Source: Microbacterium sp. Root61 (GTDB taxonomy: Bacteria; Actinomycetota; Actinomycetes; Actinomycetales; Microbacteriaceae). Taken from it: a stretch of 64,000 nt of DNA. The position numbers and the translations under genes are program-made. The DNA is taken from contig NZ_LMGU01000001.1 in NCBI RefSeq assembly GCF_001427525.1, positions 963,788 to 1,027,787 on the forward strand, read 5' to 3'. The stretch's first letter is position 1. Every line of letters begins with the position of its first letter. Below are positions 52,827 through 63,002 of the stretch, piece by piece. The notes under the pieces are model-generated. The model was not told the DNA's origin. It made no database searches and saw only the letters and a program-made list of their open reading frames with translations.

Positions 52827-53133
52827 GTCGGGAGTCCTCTCACGTACGGATTCAGACGGCGCATCTCGCCTCGACGACGTCGCGGCGATGGTGGCGTCTC
52901 GGCGCGCGATCGCGCAGACCCATGGCGCCGAAAGGCCAGGTTTCAAGAATAGACAATGCGCCCGCCGTACCCGGAATCATCCAGTCCGGCGACCTGAATA
53001 CCGCAGACCTCGCCGTCGCCGCTGATCACCCGATCGCTCGCAAGGACTCGATAGGTCGTGAGCGGGTCTCGCGGCGAACTCCCCGACGGCGCGCTCCCGA
53101 GCGTCGTCGTCGGGGAAGCCCGCCGCGCGATGG
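52827..53133. other. Intergenic region without a convincing gene
   Basis: I see no gene with good codon bias or start signals here. The only structure noted is CCCCGACG (53081-53088) pairing with CGTCGGGG (53108-53115), an 8-bp stem with a long loop. It could terminate the DUF1801-type gene that ends at 53134 on the minus strand. Confidence 0.5.
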
Positions 53134-53487
53134 TCAGAGCATGACCGAACGGATGATCTCGACGATACGGCGCTCGGTATCGTCATCGAGGAACTCGAAA
53201 TACCAGGCCGCCGGCATCAACGCCCCGTCCTGACCGCCCGCGGGTCTGAAATCGGCCTTCTCGGTGATCGCCAGATTCAGGCGTTCGTCGTTGCGCAGGG
53301 TCACCAGCGCCGGCGAGCTCGCGGACGTCGCGTAGGCGGGCATCCCGTACCAGATCCTCGGTTTGAGCACAGGCGCCGCAGCGAGGATCACCTCGTGCAC
53401 GCGGTGCATGGTCGATCGTCGAGGCTCTTCCATCGTCGCGATCTTGTCGATCACCTGGGCGAGGTTCTTTTCGTCCTTCACTGACAT
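53134..53487 (-). CDS. DUF1801-like protein
   Basis: The 117-residue protein carries the DUF1801-like core: MHRVHEVILAAAPVLKPRIWYGMPAYATSASSPALVTLRNDERLNLAITEKADFRP. The KPRIWYGMPAY motif parallels KTWYGFPAY in the gene at 43923. It then has WYFEFLDDDTERRIVEIIRSVM. The function is unknown. ATG at 53485-53487 follows GGAAGGACCTGAC. It is the third member of this family type in the window. Confidence 0.87.
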   Translation of the reverse strand: MSVKDEKNLAQVIDKIATMEEPRRSTMHRVHEVILAAAPVLKPRIWYGMPAYATSASSPALVTLRNDERLNLAITEKADFRPAGGQDGALMPAAWYFEFLDDDTERRIVEIIRSVML

Positions 53488-53835
53488 GTCAGGTCCTTCC
53501 GTCAGCCGATCTCGAGTATCGGCGGTGCGAAGTCGGCGCATGGATGCGCCGCACCCCACCCGGACATGTCCTGATCAGCTCAGGCCTCTCCGCAATGATT
53601 CACATGGTCTGCATGTGGAAGTGCGATCGGTGGCGCGAGCCACCGGTGCCAGAGTAGCTGCCTTCCACCGCCGTGTGCCACCAGTCCCGACGCCGCCTGG
53701 CGACTCGTCGACCTCACCGACCCAGGTGCGAAACAGAGCAGTCTTTTCGCCGCCGACGCCGTATGCCGGTCGTGGGACCGGGGTGCCGATCGTGGGGGCC
53801 GGTACGCCGGACGTGACAGCCGACCGGGGAGTACG
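53488..53835. other. Intergenic region without a recognised feature
   Basis: This stretch of 348 bases lies between the DUF1801-like gene and ychF. I find no gene, RNA or strong repeat. A short CACATG/CATGTG inverted repeat near 53600-53620 is too small to call. The 3' end is GC-rich, with repeated CCGG and GTGGG words that could form a weak terminator for ychF. Confidence 0.5.
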
Positions 53836-54909
53836 TCAGACGTTGAAGCGGAACTCGACGACGTCGCCGTCCTGCATCACGTATTCCTTGCCCTCGAGGC
53901 GGGCCTTGCCGCGGTGGCGTGCCTCCAGCACGGACCCCGCGTCGATCAGATCGGCGAACGAGATGACTTCCGCCTTGATGAAGCCCTTCTCGAAGTCGGT
54001 GTGGATGACGCCGGCCGCCTGCGGCGCCTTCGCGCCCTGGGGGATCGTCCATGCACGCGTTTCCTTCGGACCCGCCGTGAGGTAGGTCTGCAGCCCGAGC
54101 GTGTCGAAGCCGATGCGTGCGAGCTGGTTGAGGCCGGACTCCTCCTGACCGGTCGAGGCGAGCAGCTCGGCCGCGTCCTCGGGGTCCAGATCGATCAGCT
54201 CGGACTCGATCTTCGCGTCCAGGAACACGGCATGTGCCGGAGCGACCAACTCTTCGAGAGCGGCCTTCGCCGAGGCATCCGTCAGCACCGTCTCATCCAC
54301 GTTGAACACGTAGATGTAGGGCTTCGCGGTGAGCAGACCGAGCTCCTTGATGGGCGCGAGGTCCAGTCCGGAGTGCGAGAGCAGGATCCCGCGCTCCAGC
54401 GCGTCCTTCGCCGCGACGGCCGCCTCGAGCACGGACGGGTCGGCCTTCTTGCCCTTGACCTCCTTCTCGAGACGCGGGACCGCCTTCTCGAGGGTCTGCA
54501 GGTCGGCGAGCATGAGCTCGGCGTTGATGGTCTCGAGGTCGTTCTTGGGGTTGATCGCACCCTCGACGTGCACGACGTCCTCGTCCACGAACCCGCGGAC
54601 GACCTGCGCGATCGCGTCGGCCTCACGGATGTTCGCGAGGAACTGGTTGCCGAGCCCCTCACCCTCACTCGCACCGCGAACGATGCCGGCGATGTCGACG
54701 AACGACACCGTCGCGGGCAGGATGCGCTCTGAGCCGAACACCTCGGCGAGCTTCTCGAGCCGCGGATCGGGCAGGCTGACCACCCCGACGTTGGGCTCGA
54801 TCGTCGCGAACGGATAGTTCGCGGCGAGCACGTCGTTCTTGGTCAGAGCGTTGAACAGGGTGGACTTGCCGACGTTGGGCAGGCCGACGATGCCGATAGT
54901 GAGAGCCAC
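53836..54909 (-). CDS. ychF: Ribosome-binding ATPase YchF (OBG family)
   Basis: The 357-residue protein begins ALTIGIVGLPNVGKSTLFNALTKND (P-loop at about residues 8-17). It has FVDIAGIVRGASEGEGLGNQFLANIREADAI (switch II/G3 region), the NVDE variant of the G4 site in FNVDET that gives ATP preference, and a C-terminal TGS domain (RAWTIPQGAKAPQAAGVIHTDFEKGFIKAEVI). It binds ribosomes and is linked to stress responses. GTG at 54907-54909 was chosen; TAGACT lies eight bases upstream on the minus strand. Confidence 0.97.
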   Translation of the reverse strand: MALTIGIVGLPNVGKSTLFNALTKNDVLAANYPFATIEPNVGVVSLPDPRLEKLAEVFGSERILPATVSFVDIAGIVRGASEGEGLGNQFLANIREADAIAQVVRGFVDEDVVHVEGAINPKNDLETINAELMLADLQTLEKAVPRLEKEVKGKKADPSVLEAAVAAKDALERGILLSHSGLDLAPIKELGLLTAKPYIYVFNVDETVLTDASAKAALEELVAPAHAVFLDAKIESELIDLDPEDAAELLASTGQEESGLNQLARIGFDTLGLQTYLTAGPKETRAWTIPQGAKAPQAAGVIHTDFEKGFIKAEVISFADLIDAGSVLEARHRGKARLEGKEYVMQDGDVVEFRFNV

Positions 54910-54976
54910 GGGAAGCCAGTCTACGTGGGTGGGCGCCCTCACCCGGAGGCTCGACCCGGCGCACGAGCAGTGGCAG

Positions 54977-55588
54977 TCAATCGGGGTCGACGCGCCAGCG
55001 CATCAGCACGTTGCCGGACTCCTCCCACGTGCGGGTCTCGACCAGCTTCAGCGCGACCGCGGGCCGCCCGTCGAAGAGGGACACTCCCCCACCTCCGATG
55101 AGCGGGAACGTCACGAGATGCAGCTCATCGACCAGCCCCGCGCGCATCAGGTGATTCCAGAGCAGCCGGCCCAGGAGGATCAGGATGCCGCGACCCGCAC
55201 CCTGTTTGAGCGCTGCGACCTCGGCGCGGGCTTCCGCGACCGGGAGGATCCGCGTATTCGGGTACGGCTCGAGATCGGCCGGGGTGATCGTGTCGGACAC
55301 GACGATCTTCTCGACGGTCAGGAACAGCTCGGCGAACTCGCGACGGATGGCTGTGGCATCCGGGTTGGTCCGCACCCCCGCCCAGTATCCGAGGTTGCCG
55401 AGCGCAGACCGCCGCCCCGACAGCAGCACGGTGTCGGACTCGCGCAGCAGTCCGGTCGTGTAATGGTCGAATGTGTCGGCACCGTCGTAGTCCGGATGAT
55501 GGTGCTCGAAGAACGACGCGATGTCATGGTCGTCGTCCTCGTACCGGCCATCGACGGTGACGAAGTTGCAGACGGTGAGCGTGCGCAT
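54977..55588 (-). CDS. Dihydrofolate reductase-family protein (RibD C-terminal type)
   Basis: The 203-residue protein has the DHFR/RibD-C fold wording: [110 protein letters not shown]. Such proteins are NADPH-dependent reductases of unknown substrate, distinct from FolA. ATG at 55586-55588 lies seven bases after TAGCGT on the minus strand, indicating leaderless transcription. Confidence 0.9.
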   Translation of the reverse strand: MRTLTVCNFVTVDGRYEDDDHDIASFFEHHHPDYDGADTFDHYTTGLLRESDTVLLSGRRSALGNLGYWAGVRTNPDATAIRREFAELFLTVEKIVVSDTITPADLEPYPNTRILPVAEARAEVAALKQGAGRGILILLGRLLWNHLMRAGLVDELHLVTFPLIGGGGVSLFDGRPAVALKLVETRTWEESGNVLMRWRVDPD

Positions 55589-55626
55589 GCCCGACACGCT
55601 AGCCCGCGAAGGCGCTGGCGTCAGCC

Positions 55627-56379
55627 CTACGGCCGGACCGCGCGGAACGCGTGCGTGATGTACGGAAGATCGATCGAACCGCCGTCGGCGAGCTCCGGCA
55701 GCTCGGCGAACAGCGTCAGCAGCGCGCCCTCGATGCGCGCGCGATCGGCGTCGGCCGCCGTGATGAGGTAGCTGCGCGAACGCGCCATGGCCAGGAGTCG
55801 CTCGGCCGTCATCGGCCGCGACCATTCGAACTTCGCTGCATCGAGATCGCCGAACGGAGCCTCGATGTGCGGGCCGCCCTCGGCGATCATGATCTCGGCG
55901 TTGCTGCCGTGCATGATCTCGGTCATGCGCGCGACCCACGGCACACGGTCGTCGCGGATGTTCCAGATCAGCCCGAGCACACCGCCGGAGCGCAGCACAC
56001 GAGCCACCTCCGCGGACCCTGCGGTGGGATCCACCCAGTGCCATGCCTGCCCCAGCACGACGGCATCGAGCGACGCGTCCGGCAGCGGCAGCTTCTCCGC
56101 GGTCCCGACGAACGTCGGCACGCCGTGCACGTCGGTGCGGAGGGCAGCGAGCATCTCGGCATCCGGATCGACCGCGACGACCTCGGTCCCGACCTCCACG
56201 AGCGCGCGGGTGAGCTTGCCCGTCCCGGCACCGACGTCGGCCACGCGCGGGCGATGGTCGGCGCGGACGACGGGTTGCAGCATCCATTCGACTGCCGCTG
56301 CGGGGTATTCCGGCCGTCCGGCTTGGTACTCCTCGGCTGCGCGTCCGAACGACGTCGACATGTCTTCGCGGCTGACCAT
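55627..56379 (-). CDS. Class I SAM-dependent methyltransferase
   Basis: The 250-residue protein has [25 protein letters not shown], motif [51 protein letters not shown] and [16 protein letters not shown]. This matches the UbiE-like/Methyltransf_11 proteins with an HWVD signature. The substrate is unknown. ATG at 56377-56379 lies exactly six bases after TAGGCT on the minus strand (56391-56386). That favours this start over the ATG six codons downstream. Confidence 0.93.
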   Translation of the reverse strand: MVSREDMSTSFGRAAEEYQAGRPEYPAAAVEWMLQPVVRADHRPRVADVGAGTGKLTRALVEVGTEVVAVDPDAEMLAALRTDVHGVPTFVGTAEKLPLPDASLDAVVLGQAWHWVDPTAGSAEVARVLRSGGVLGLIWNIRDDRVPWVARMTEIMHGSNAEIMIAEGGPHIEAPFGDLDAAKFEWSRPMTAERLLAMARSRSYLITAADADRARIEGALLTLFAELPELADGGSIDLPYITHAFRAVRP

Positions 56380-56536
56380 GGCTCGAGCCTACGACGCTGC
56401 CTTCGGACGCAGGCGCGCGGCTTCACGCGGCCGTGCACCAGCTCAGGCGGCACGCGCGCGATCGGCGGACCGACTGCTTCCGCTCCGCGCGGCGCGCCTC
56501 AGGCGGGCCGCGGCGCAGGCGGGCGAAGCTCGAACT

Positions 56537-57157
56537 GTGCCACTGGACTTCACCGCGATCGACTTCGAGACGGCGAACTCCAGCAGCGCCTCCGCCTGCG
56601 CCGTAGGACTGACGCGCGTGCGCGACGGTCGGGTCGTGGCCACCGCAGGCTGGCTCATCCAGCCGCCGCCCGGACACGATCGCTTCTTCGAGCTGAACAG
56701 CGGCATCCACGGCCTGTACGCCGAGGACGTCGTCGGCGCGCCGACCTGGAGCGAACAGCTCGGCGACATCGCCGCATTCGCCGGCGCCGACATCCTCGTG
56801 GCGCACAACGCCGGATTCGACATGACCGTCCTGCGCCGCGCATGCGAGGCCACCGGCGACAGCTGCCCACCGTACCGCTACGCGTGCAGCCTGCAGGTCT
56901 CACGCAAGGTCTACGACCTCGACTCGTACCGGCTGCCGTCGGTCGCCGCCGAGGCGGGCTTCACCGACTTCCCGCACCACGACGCGACCGCGGACGCCCT
57001 CGCCTGCGCGCACATCATGATCGACGCCGCCCGCCGTGTCGGGGCGGCCGACATCTCCTCGATGGCCGAGATCCTCGGCATCCGGGTCTCCCAGATCCGC
57101 GTGTCCGAGGTCGAGGGGATGCCGGTGCCCGCGTTGCCGGTCGCCGCCGTCGCCTGA
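56537..57157 (+). CDS. 3'-5' exonuclease (DEDDh, DnaQ-like)
   Basis: The 206-residue protein has ExoI motif LDFTAIDFETANSSSASACAVG (D and E at about residues 8 and 10), ExoII ILVAHNAGFDMTVLRRACEA (Asp near 100), and ExoIII FPHHDATADALACAHIM (His and Asp near 145-150). This is the DEDDh arrangement of DNA polymerase III epsilon-type exonucleases, without a polymerase. It probably acts in DNA repair or RNA/DNA trimming. GTG at 56537 is the only start close to the conserved N-terminus. It precedes rmuC in the same direction. Confidence 0.92.
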   Translation: MPLDFTAIDFETANSSSASACAVGLTRVRDGRVVATAGWLIQPPPGHDRFFELNSGIHGLYAEDVVGAPTWSEQLGDIAAFAGADILVAHNAGFDMTVLRRACEATGDSCPPYRYACSLQVSRKVYDLDSYRLPSVAAEAGFTDFPHHDATADALACAHIMIDAARRVGAADISSMAEILGIRVSQIRVSEVEGMPVPALPVAAVA

Positions 57158-57210
57158 CGCCGACCGCGGGTCTCCCGCGCGATGTCGGGGGTGGGCGTCA
57201 TCCTGGACGC

Positions 57211-58524
57211 ATGGACCCACTCGCACTCTCCGCCGTCGTGATCGGATGCCTCGTCCTCGGCGTCTTCGCCGGGTGGTTCGCCGGCGGCGCCCGAGCTGCG
57301 GCCCGCGCCGCGAACGACCGCACCGAGCTGGCGACCCAGCTGGCGGCCTCCAACGCCGCCGGGCACGCGCTGCGGCTCGAGCTCGATCGACAGGTGGCGC
57401 TGTACCGCGAGCTCGTCGGCCAGGCGCGCACCGACCAAGCCGCGCGCGAGGAGCGCGAACGACGCGAGCAGGCGGTGCTGCGGGCCCTGGCACCCGTGCA
57501 GGAGACGCTGCAGACCATGCAGCAGAAGGTCGACGACCTCGAACGCGACCGCCAGAACCAGTTCGGAGCGGTCAGCGAACAGCTGCGGCGCACGCACGAG
57601 TCCGGCGAGGCGCTGCGGGCTACCACCGAGTCGCTCGCCGGCGCGCTGCGGTCGGGCAGCACCCGGGGCGTCTGGGGCGAGACGCAGCTGCGCCGGGTCG
57701 TCGAGTCCGCCGGCCTGACGCGGTATGTCGACTTCGACACCCAGACCTCGGTGACCTCGGATGCCGGAGCCGGCCGTCCCGACATGGTGGTGCGACTGCC
57801 CGGCGACAAGTCTTTGGCGATCGACGCGAAGGTGCCGCTGGACGCCTACCTCGAGGCGTCCGCCATTCCGCTCACCGCGCAGGGCGAGGAGGGCGCGCGG
57901 CGCAAGCTCCTGCTCGAGCGCCACGTCAAGGCCGTGCGCGCCCACGTCGATGCCCTGGCTAAGAAGACGTATTGGCGCGGGCTGAACTCGAGCCCGGAAT
58001 TCGTCGTCTGCTTCATCCCGAGCGAGTCCCTCCTGGCCGCCGCGCTGGAGGAGGACCCGTCGCTGCTGGACTACGCGTTCGGCAAGCGCGTCGCCCTGGC
58101 CTCCCCCGTGAACCTCTGGGCGGTGCTGAAGACCGTCGCCTATACGTGGACGCAGCAGGACGTCACTCAGGAGGCACGTGCTCTGTTCGAACTCGGCACG
58201 CAGCTGCACGAACGGCTCGGCGGCCTGGCCGGTCACGCAGACGACCTGCGGCGCGCGCTGGAGCGCACCGTCGACAGCTACAACCGGTTCGTCGGCTCGC
58301 TCGAATCCCGCGTGCTCGTCACGGCGCGCCGCTTCCCGGGCATCGATGAGACCAAGCTCGACGCCCTCGCCGCGCCGTCGCTGATCCAGAGCGCTCCGCG
58401 GCGCTTCACCGCTCCGGAGCTGCTGTCAGGCCTCGACACCGACGATCTCGCTACCGACGATGAGACGCCGTTGACCGCAGACGTGGGCGATCTGCGCGAT
58501 CGACTCACGCCTCCGCCGGACTAG
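57211..58524 (+). CDS. rmuC: DNA recombination protein RmuC
   Basis: The 437-residue protein has an N-terminal membrane helix (residues about 5-25), a coiled-coil region to about 150 rich in Glu, Arg and Gln, and the RmuC nuclease-like domain: RGVWGETQLRRVVESAGLTRYVDFDTQTS, GRPDMVVRLPGDKSLAIDAKVPLDAYLEA, KKTYWRGLNSSPEFVVCFIPSESLLAAALEEDPSLLDYAFGKRVALASP. It limits sequence inversions at repeats in E. coli. ATG at 57211 is preceded by CATCCT six bases upstream, a weak leaderless-type signal. Confidence 0.95.
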   Translation: MDPLALSAVVIGCLVLGVFAGWFAGGARAAARAANDRTELATQLAASNAAGHALRLELDRQVALYRELVGQARTDQAAREERERREQAVLRALAPVQETLQTMQQKVDDLERDRQNQFGAVSEQLRRTHESGEALRATTESLAGALRSGSTRGVWGETQLRRVVESAGLTRYVDFDTQTSVTSDAGAGRPDMVVRLPGDKSLAIDAKVPLDAYLEASAIPLTAQGEEGARRKLLLERHVKAVRAHVDALAKKTYWRGLNSSPEFVVCFIPSESLLAAALEEDPSLLDYAFGKRVALASPVNLWAVLKTVAYTWTQQDVTQEARALFELGTQLHERLGGLAGHADDLRRALERTVDSYNRFVGSLESRVLVTARRFPGIDETKLDALAAPSLIQSAPRRFTAPELLSGLDTDDLATDDETPLTADVGDLRDRLTPPPD

Positions 58525-58542
58525 CGCCGAAGGAGGGTTCGG

Positions 58543-58752
58543 TCACGCGCCGCCGGGGACGAAGCTCAACAGCAGGATCACCGCGGCGGACACGCCGACG
58601 AACGCGCCGATCATCCACCACGCGCTGATCTGGTGTCCTTCATCGCGGCGTACGCGGAAGAGAACATCGGGCCGTCGCGCCGGATCCACCGCATCGGCGA
58701 TCACTGCATGCGCGCCGGTCTGCGGCGCAGAGCCACCCACCTGTGCGGACAT
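58543..58752 (-). CDS. Small single-pass membrane protein
   Basis: The 69-residue protein has a hydrophilic N-terminal half (ADAVDPARRPDVLFRVRRDEGHQ) and one C-terminal helix (WWMIGAFVGVSAAVILLLSFV). The family is unknown. ATG at 58750-58752. It lies between convergent rmuC and the glpX gene upstream on the same strand, with about 115 bases separating it from glpX. Confidence 0.75.
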   Translation of the reverse strand: MSAQVGGSAPQTGAHAVIADAVDPARRPDVLFRVRRDEGHQISAWWMIGAFVGVSAAVILLLSFVPGGA

Positions 58753-58867
58753 CGGTCATCCCCCTTGGGCTTCGAACTGATTGACTGCGTCGCCGTTGAC
58801 TCCGCCTTCGATTGTGCCAGAGAAGCCTGGGCGATCACAGATCGGCTCGCCCGAGGGATTCAGCGCG

Positions 58868-59857
58868 TTACAGCCACTTCGACACGAGGTGCTCGGACGA
58901 GATCCGTCGCAGGGTCCCCGAGGCGGCGCGCAGCACGACGCTCTCCGTGTAGACGTAGCCGCCCTCGCGGCTGACGCCGGCGACGAGCTGGCCATCGGTG
59001 ACACCTGTCGCGACGAAGATCGTGTTCTTGCCGGTCACGAGCTCGTCGGCCTCATACACGTAGCCGTCCATCTTGAGCCCGGAGTCCACGCCCTTCTGCT
59101 TCTCGTCGTCGTCGCGCGCCCAGAGCCGCCCTTGGATGTGCCCGCCGAGCGCCTTGATCGCGCATGCCGTGACGATGCCCTCCGGGCTGCCGCCGATCCC
59201 GGCGCACATGTCGGTGCGGGCGTTGTGCCGTGCGGCGTTGATGCCGCCGGCGACATCGCCGTCGGACATCAGGCGGGTGCCGGCGCCCGCCTCGCGGATG
59301 TCCTCGATGAGTTTCTCGTGACGCGGGCGGTTCAGGACGGAGACCACGATCTCGTCGACCGGCTTACCGAGCGCCTTCGCCAGGCGGCGGATGTTCTCGC
59401 CGATCGGCAGCCGGATGTCGACGACGCCGACACCCGCCGGGCCGGTCACGAGCTTGTCCATGTAGAACACGGTCGAGGCATCCAGCATCGTCCCGGCGTC
59501 CGAGACGGCGATGACCGACAGTGCGTTCTGGCGCCCCGCCGCGGTGAGCGAGGTACCGTCGATCGGGTCGACGGCCACGTCGCACCGGGGGCCCTTGCCG
59601 TTGCCGACCTTCTCCCCGTTGAAGAGCATCGGGGCGTCATCCTTCTCGCCCTCGCCGATCACGATCGTTCCGTCGAAGTTCACCGTCGACAGGAAGGCGC
59701 GCATCGCGTTGACGGCGGCGCCGTCGGCGGCGTTCTTGTCTCCGCGCCCGATGAAGGGTACGGCGCGGATCGAGGCCGCTTCAGTCGCACGAACGAGTTC
59801 GAGTGCGAGGTTTCGGTCGGGATGCAGAGGGCTCATGTCCCCCGTGATGCTCACCAT
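58868..59857 (-). CDS. glpX: Class II fructose-1,6-bisphosphatase
   Basis: GlpX hydrolyses fructose 1,6-bisphosphate to fructose 6-phosphate in gluconeogenesis. The 329-residue protein has the metal-site motifs RGDKNAADGAA (residues 38-48), IGEGEKDDAPM (67-77) and VDPIDGTSL (96-104), as in class II enzymes. Actinobacteria commonly use this class as their main FBPase. ATG at 59855-59857 lies seven bases after TACTGT on the minus strand, a leaderless signal; ATG at 59836 is the alternative. It is divergent from the aldolase gene, the opposing glycolytic neighbour. Confidence 0.95.
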   Translation of the reverse strand: MVSITGDMSPLHPDRNLALELVRATEAASIRAVPFIGRGDKNAADGAAVNAMRAFLSTVNFDGTIVIGEGEKDDAPMLFNGEKVGNGKGPRCDVAVDPIDGTSLTAAGRQNALSVIAVSDAGTMLDASTVFYMDKLVTGPAGVGVVDIRLPIGENIRRLAKALGKPVDEIVVSVLNRPRHEKLIEDIREAGAGTRLMSDGDVAGGINAARHNARTDMCAGIGGSPEGIVTACAIKALGGHIQGRLWARDDDEKQKGVDSGLKMDGYVYEADELVTGKNTIFVATGVTDGQLVAGVSREGGYVYTESVVLRAASGTLRRISSEHLVSKWL

Positions 59858-60043
59858 ACGTCCCACAGTAGCCACGGCGATGCGCTTCACCGGCGCCTTA
59901 AGGGCATCTCGGCCCGAAGGAATCGACGTTCTTTACAGAGACGAAGAACGCGGACGAAACGTGCACGCCGATCGCCGCATCCGACCCGTCTGACGCCCTT
60001 CGGTAGACTGGAGAACGAAGCCCGCCACGACTTAGGAGCAGAC

Positions 60044-61072
<1,029 letters not shown>

Positions 61073-61084
61073 TCGCTTCTGCTG

Positions 61085-61134
61085 CGAAACAGCGGATGCC
61101 TCGACCCCCACGGGTCGAGGCATCCGCTGTTTCG
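61085..61134. terminator. Very strong bidirectional terminator after fbaA
   Basis: The arms 61085-61107 and 61112-61134 are perfectly complementary over 23 bp around a four-base loop (CCAC). It begins with CGAAACAGCGGATGCC and ends with GGCATCCGCTGTTTCG, and CCCTTG follows. It lies 12 bases after the fbaA stop and also faces the convergent lipoprotein gene. Confidence 0.9.
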
Positions 61135-61175
61135 GCCCTTGTGCGTCGCGCCCTCTGGCGAGACGCGGGCCGCGT

Positions 61176-61670
61176 TCAGCCGGCCATGCGCTCCCCCGCG
61201 GGTGTCAGCACCCACCACACGTCCTGCACGCCCTGGCCGTTGACATCGCCTGCGGCAGCGTCGCCCACGTAGTAGTACAGCGGCCAGCCGTTCAGCGTGA
61301 CCTGCGTCGAGCCGTCAAGGCCGGTGATCGTGCCGATCTCGCCGGTGACGCCCTCGACCACCGGTTCGGTCGAGTCGGTCGTGACCGCGGGCCAGTTCGC
61401 AGCGCATTGACCGGCGCACGTGCTGGCGCCGGCTCCCTGCGTGTCCTTGTCGAACATGTAGACCGTCATCCCGGTTCCGTCGACGACGATCTCGCCCAGC
61501 GACGAGTCGGCGGTCGTGAGCTCGGCGTCCGCAGCCGCGGGCGATGGGGCGGGTTCACTGGCCGACGGCGTATCGACCGGCCCGGTGTAGCCGCCCGTCG
61601 TTCCGGTGCAGCCCGACAGGATCAACAGCAGCGCGGCGGCGGCCACCCCGACGGTGAATTTCGAGGACAT
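61176..61670 (-). CDS. COG4315/SCO0930-type lipoprotein with Y-x-F-x-x-D motif
   Basis: The 164-residue protein has a signal peptide with lipobox LILSGC (C21), a Pro/Ser/Ala spacer, then the repeat family seen in SCO0930-like lipoproteins: LGEIVVDGTGMTVYMFDKDTQGAGASTCAGQCAANWPAV, with the YMFDKD motif and two cysteines, and QVTLNGWPLYYYVGDAAAGDVNGQGVQDVWWVL. It sits on the outer face of the membrane. It follows the sigma/anti-sigma pair by 95 bases on the same strand and is probably part of that regulon. ATG at 61668-61670 follows GGAAGGGATGCGCC. Confidence 0.92.
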   Translation of the reverse strand: MSSKFTVGVAAAALLLILSGCTGTTGGYTGPVDTPSASEPAPSPAAADAELTTADSSLGEIVVDGTGMTVYMFDKDTQGAGASTCAGQCAANWPAVTTDSTEPVVEGVTGEIGTITGLDGSTQVTLNGWPLYYYVGDAAAGDVNGQGVQDVWWVLTPAGERMAG

Positions 61671-61765
61671 GGCGCATCCCTTCCCCGGGACCGCGGCCCC
61701 GGTGTCCAGTGATCGCGAAATGCGGTCGAAGGGAACACGACGCAGCGGCGGGCAAGGTTCACGCG

Positions 61766-62470
61766 TCAGCCGACATCGGTGCGCATCAGCACCGCTCCCG
61801 TCGCCGCGGCGCGGATCTCGATCGAGCGGATGTCGTCGACGTCGAGCGCCGTGGCGGCGCTCAGGCGCGCCGACGCCCCCGGCCACGCACGCCAGCTCGA
61901 CACCGTCTCGCTCACGCCGTCTTCGTCGGTCACGACGAGGACGTAGGGCCAACCGCCATCGGGCACGTCCAGCCCCTCGACCTCCGGGTACGCGCAGTCC
62001 AGTTCGATGCGCGTGCCCCATCCCACTCCGGTCAGCGCCACGTCAGCGGTGAGCGGGATGTCTCCCACAGCGGCGAGCGCGAAGTCGCGCGTGTCGGTGG
62101 ACGATGACTGCACCACTGCGAACGGAATGGCGACGGCGAGGGCGATGGCCGCCGCCGCAGCGACGCCCGCGATCCACCAGGTACGGCTACGCCGGATACG
62201 CCGCGCCCGCCGCGCGGCGGCAACCACGTCGGCGCGCCCCGTCGGCGACGGCAGACCAACCCCATCGGGCTCGTCGCCCGTCAGCGAGCGCGCGCGGTCG
62301 GCATCGACCCGCGACAGCAGCCCGGGCAGTGGTGCCACCTCGGCGACAGCGCGGCGGCACGTGTCGCACGTCTCCAGGTGCTGCTCGAATGCGCGGCGGT
62401 CAGCGGATGACAGGGCACCCAGGACGTATGCGGCGTCCCATTCCGCGAAATGCGCGTGATCGGGATTCAT
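61766..62470 (-). CDS. Anti-sigma factor with zinc-finger ZAS domain (RskA type)
   Basis: The 234-residue protein has an N-terminal ZAS motif H31-x3-C35-x2-C38 in FEQHLETCDTCRRAV, a single membrane helix near residues 97-122, and an external domain resembling RskA (WGTRIELDCAYPEVEGLDVPDGGWPYVLVVTDEDG). It should hold the adjacent ECF sigma factor inactive and release it by proteolysis on an envelope or redox signal. Its start overlaps the sigma gene stop (ATGA), so the two are co-translated. ATG at 62468-62470. Confidence 0.92.
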   Translation of the reverse strand: MNPDHAHFAEWDAAYVLGALSSADRRAFEQHLETCDTCRRAVAEVAPLPGLLSRVDADRARSLTGDEPDGVGLPSPTGRADVVAAARRARRIRRSRTWWIAGVAAAAAIALAVAIPFAVVQSSSTDTRDFALAAVGDIPLTADVALTGVGWGTRIELDCAYPEVEGLDVPDGGWPYVLVVTDEDGVSETVSSWRAWPGASARLSAATALDVDDIRSIEIRAAATGAVLMRTDVG

Positions 62471-62973
62471 CGCGTCACTCCCTTCTCCTGCAGGGCGAGC
62501 CGCAGGGCACGCAGTCCGTAGTGCAGCCGGGACTTGACGGTCCCTTCGGGGATGCCGAGTTCCTCGGCGACCTCCGCGACGCTGCGAGCGCCGAAGTATG
62601 CGCGCACGATGACCTCGCGGTGCTCGTGAGTCAGTGCCGCGAGCGCGTCCTCGACGATCATGGCCGAGAACAGCGCGTCGGAGCCATCGTCGCGGGCGAC
62701 CTCGGGGGTCTCCTCCACGACGATCTCGTGCCGGCGCCGGGCGCTGCGTGCCTCATCGATCACGATGTGGCGCGCCACAGTCAGCATCCATGATCGGGTC
62801 GAGCTCGGCCCCTGCTCCATGATGCGAGGGCTTCGCCAGGCGCGCAGCATCGTCTCCTGCACGACGTCATCGGCCGCCGCACGGTCGCCCGTGAGGCGCA
62901 CGACGTATCGCCAGATCGGTGCCGCGTGGGCGTCGTACAGAGCGCCCAGGCGCGCATCGTCGTCGGGTGGCAT
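62467..62973 (-). CDS. ECF RNA polymerase sigma factor
   Basis: The 168-residue protein has sigma region 2 (LYDAHAAPIWRYVVRLTGDRAAADDVVQETMLRAWRSP, residues about 12-49) and region 4 (LTHEHREVIVRAYFGARSVAEVAEELGIPEGTVKSRLHYGLRALRLAL, about 113-160), with no region 1.1 or 3. Of the ECF groups it looks closest to SigK/SigL-type factors with membrane anti-sigma partners. It heads the operon sigma, anti-sigma, lipoprotein and is divergent from a DUF2231 gene. ATG at 62971-62973 has GAGGAGGTGGTCGG upstream. Confidence 0.95.
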   Translation of the reverse strand: MPPDDDARLGALYDAHAAPIWRYVVRLTGDRAAADDVVQETMLRAWRSPRIMEQGPSSTRSWMLTVARHIVIDEARSARRRHEIVVEETPEVARDDGSDALFSAMIVEDALAALTHEHREVIVRAYFGARSVAEVAEELGIPEGTVKSRLHYGLRALRLALQEKGVTR

Positions 62974-63002
62974 CCGACCACCTCCTCATGAGGAGAACGA
63001 CG

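Noticed and set aside
55651..57210. Upstream extension of the rmuC frame by about 520 codons
   Set aside because: It overlaps the methyltransferase and exonuclease genes on other frames and reads as compositional noise; RmuC starts normally at 57211.
61085..61134. The 23-bp-stem hairpin as a mobile repeat element
   Set aside because: It contains the common GGATGCC word but occurs once, directly after fbaA and between convergent genes, so a terminator explains it.
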